Shown: positions 12,256-13,731 of the stretch, piece after piece
Numbering within the stretch: position 1 is the stretch's first letter
How the letters are laid out: each line of letters starts with the position of its first letter
Assembly: GCA_016784625.1 (NCBI GenBank)
Contig: JADHUF010000026.1
Coordinates: 1 to 13,731, forward strand
From: Candidatus Nitrosopumilus sp.
GTDB taxonomy: Archaea; Thermoproteota; Nitrososphaeria; Nitrososphaerales; Nitrosopumilaceae
Length of the DNA stretch: 13,731 nucleotides
Reading direction: 5' to 3'
Position numbers and translations under genes: made by a program
The notes under the pieces: generated by a model
Database searches by the model: none
What the model was told of the DNA's origin: nothing
Seen by the model: only the letters and a program-made list of their open reading frames with translations

Positions 12256-13467
12256 TTGATTTTATGCAAATTGGGAGAATTTGAAGAGTTTGCTGAAGCA
12301 CTATTTGGTCAATTATCAGTTGAAATTAATGAAGAAAAAGAGATTGCAGAGTTTGCACTCAAAGCCAAAGACGGTCTTGCAGACAAAGTACAATTCAAAG
12401 AATTAGAAGAGATTGCAAAAGAGATTTTTCCAGTTTTCAAAGAAAAAGTAGAAGACTTTCTAGGAGTTAAAGTTCCAGATAATCTAGAACTAAAGTTTCC
12501 AGAATTAGTAGATTTAAAGAAAATGAAGGGATACAAAGTATTTGCAGATAAAGAAGCAAAGGAATTTGTTACAGAATTGTTTTCTGCAGTGGCAAAAGAA
12601 GACTCAAAAAAGATTGCAGAGTTGATGAAACAAGATACTGCAAAGTATTTAGTATATTCAACATACGCAATTCAATACATATCAAAAATTACAACAACAT
12701 ACGGAGATTATCTTGATTCTGTAATTTATCTAAATAAATTCATTTTATCAAAATATCCACAAATAATTCTTCATAAACAGGGAGAGCCGTACGAGTCAAG
12801 ATTTGAAAATGTTAATTCAGGATATTTAGGTGCAGTGAAGATGACAGTATTAGAGGAATTAATTCATTCTGCACAAGGAAACCTACAACAAGTAAACAAG
12901 AATGCTGCAATACAAGTAAATAAAATCAATGAAGAATTAGCAAATATAATTTTGTCACTTGATACTGAAACGGTTAACAAGCTTTCAGAATATTGTCAAT
13001 TACAAGCAGTACCAGATGATTTTCCATTTGCAAAAAAAGCAAATTTATTTTTCTTTTTGAATCCAGATCATTTCTTAATTGAGCAGATTGGACCAGATGT
13101 CATGACATTTACACATGTAGAAATAGACCCAAAGATAGGAGAGTCAATTCCACAGCTTTTAGATATTTACAAGAGATGGCTTGTTCCAATTCAACAACAT
13201 CATGCAGCATTTACTACAATGGAAGGAATGGCAGGTTTTGTAATTGAAAGTATTTTAAAAGATGATAAAGATTTTCAAAATTATCTTACCACATTTATGG
13301 GAACAGATTTCTCATCATACCAGGTCAGAAAGAGTATGGGAAAGGATTTTACCAAAATAGTATATGAAAAACTAGGCAAAGAAACCTTCAAAAAAATGAT
13401 CGAAGTTCCTCCAAGTACAAAAGAGCTCAAAGAGCCTCAATTATATCTCAATAAGATGAGTTTGTAA
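12256..13467 (+). CDS. Unknown protein, possibly a degenerate gluzincin-like metalloprotein
   Basis: A 403-residue soluble protein I do not firmly recognise. The N-terminal 150 residues are acidic and helical. Around 196-207 is MTVLEELIHSAQ, which looks like the HExxH helix of a zincin peptidase with the first His replaced by Glu (E200-E201-x2-H204). Further on, MEGMAGFVIE (322-331) resembles the EGxA helix that brings the third metal ligand in gluzincins. If the comparison holds, the zinc site is altered or lost. The E-x-x-H spacing alone could also serve another metal. TTG at 12256 is the furthest start; TTG at 12271 (giving MGEFEEF) is equally plausible, with a TATA-like TTAAATG about 28 bp before it. 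The next gene starts 3 bp after the stop, so they form a unit. Confidence 0.7.
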   Translation: MILCKLGEFEEFAEALFGQLSVEINEEKEIAEFALKAKDGLADKVQFKELEEIAKEIFPVFKEKVEDFLGVKVPDNLELKFPELVDLKKMKGYKVFADKEAKEFVTELFSAVAKEDSKKIAELMKQDTAKYLVYSTYAIQYISKITTTYGDYLDSVIYLNKFILSKYPQIILHKQGEPYESRFENVNSGYLGAVKMTVLEELIHSAQGNLQQVNKNAAIQVNKINEELANIILSLDTETVNKLSEYCQLQAVPDDFPFAKKANLFFFLNPDHFLIEQIGPDVMTFTHVEIDPKIGESIPQLLDIYKRWLVPIQQHHAAFTTMEGMAGFVIESILKDDKDFQNYLTTFMGTDFSSYQVRKSMGKDFTKIVYEKLGKETFKKMIEVPPSTKELKEPQLYLNKMSL

Positions 13468-13470
13468 TAA

Positions 13471-13731
13471 TTGGAAGAAGAATTTGATCCATTTACTGCA
13501 GAATGGCTTTCATTTGTTAAAAATCCAAACTTTAACCTAGTTGAAAAATGCCTAAAATTTGCTCAAATTTTAGAATACCCAGATCTAGATGTGGAAAAGT
13601 ATATCCAGAAAATAAATAGAATTGGAATGTCTCTAAAGGAGTCAATTAGTGATGTTAAAAATCCAACGTATCTAATTTCAATGTTAAATGAACATCTCTT
13701 TGAAAATTTAGGTTTTAGTGGAGATGATGAT
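13471..13731 (+). CDS. SirB1/transglutaminase-like protein, N-terminal part (cut by window edge)
   Basis: An open frame from TTG at 13471 runs off the window after 87 residues. The pattern fits the N-terminus of SirB1-type (UPF0162, Transglut_core2) proteins: an acidic start, a helical LEYPDLDVEKYIQKI segment, then LNEHLFENLGFSGDDD, matching the family's LN-x-x-LF-x-x-LGF-x-G block. The conserved region that would follow is outside the window. The family has a transglutaminase-like fold, and its role in archaea is not established. It starts only 3 bp after the stop of the upstream gene, so the two are probably co-translated. Confidence 0.72.
   Translation, partial: MEEEFDPFTAEWLSFVKNPNFNLVEKCLKFAQILEYPDLDVEKYIQKINRIGMSLKESISDVKNPTYLISMLNEHLFENLGFSGDDD

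Noticed and set aside
12309..12536. 75-codon minus-strand frame
   Set aside because: Antisense of the acidic N-terminal part of the 403-residue protein; Ser/Phe richness is the reverse of Glu/Lys codons.
1..13731. CRISPR array or insertion sequence
   Set aside because: No regularly spaced repeats, transposase motif or long terminal inverted repeats were seen on either strand.

Overview
The window is AT-rich archaeal DNA, most likely from an ammonia-oxidising thaumarchaeon of the Nitrosopumilus type. Four things point there: a eukaryote-like type IB topoisomerase, a tRNA with an archaeal bulge-helix-bulge intron at a non-canonical position, many small PRC-barrel, CBS, UspA and SHOCT proteins, and TATA-like boxes about 26-28 bp upstream of start codons (leaderless transcripts). 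TTG or GTG starts are frequent. The genus is an inference from protein character, not from a database search.

Layout: 1-1428 holds the C-terminal part of topoisomerase IB, cut by the window edge. It is followed by a tRNA-Met(CAU) gene interrupted by a 40-nt intron at position 30/31. Next are two convergent genes whose products share a C-terminal SHOCT domain (1642-2106 +, 2172-2699 -), an unrecognised soluble protein (2789-3508), a possible 31-residue Cys-rich peptide, a tandem PRC-barrel protein (3681-4100), a stretch with a start-less membrane-helix reading frame, a 60-residue protein with possible zinc ligands (minus), and a very basic Lys/Ala-rich histone-H1-like protein (minus).

The most distinctive region is 5056-9649, three genes whose ends overlap by 4 nt each. 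They encode an ATP-grasp ligase of the D-Ala-D-Ala ligase type fused to an M20-peptidase-like domain, a gamma-glutamyltransferase-family Ntn hydrolase without a signal peptide, and an N-formylglutamate-amidohydrolase-family protein. The M20-like domain has lost several classical metal and catalytic residues. The GGT-like protein keeps its nucleophile but lacks residues that recognise the glutamyl alpha-amino group. Together they look like a cytosolic pathway that makes or remodels a small amide- or peptide-bonded compound. The compound is unknown, and peptidoglycan is not expected in these archaea.

9750-11066 (all minus) holds a divergent PII-like protein, a small unrecognised protein that may belong to a thaumarchaeal DUF family, and a two-CBS-domain protein. 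Divergently from the last run two tandem UspA genes, each with its own TATA-like box. The window ends with a two-gene unit: a 403-residue protein with degenerate metallopeptidase-like motifs, and the N-terminus of a SirB1/transglutaminase-like protein that runs off the edge.
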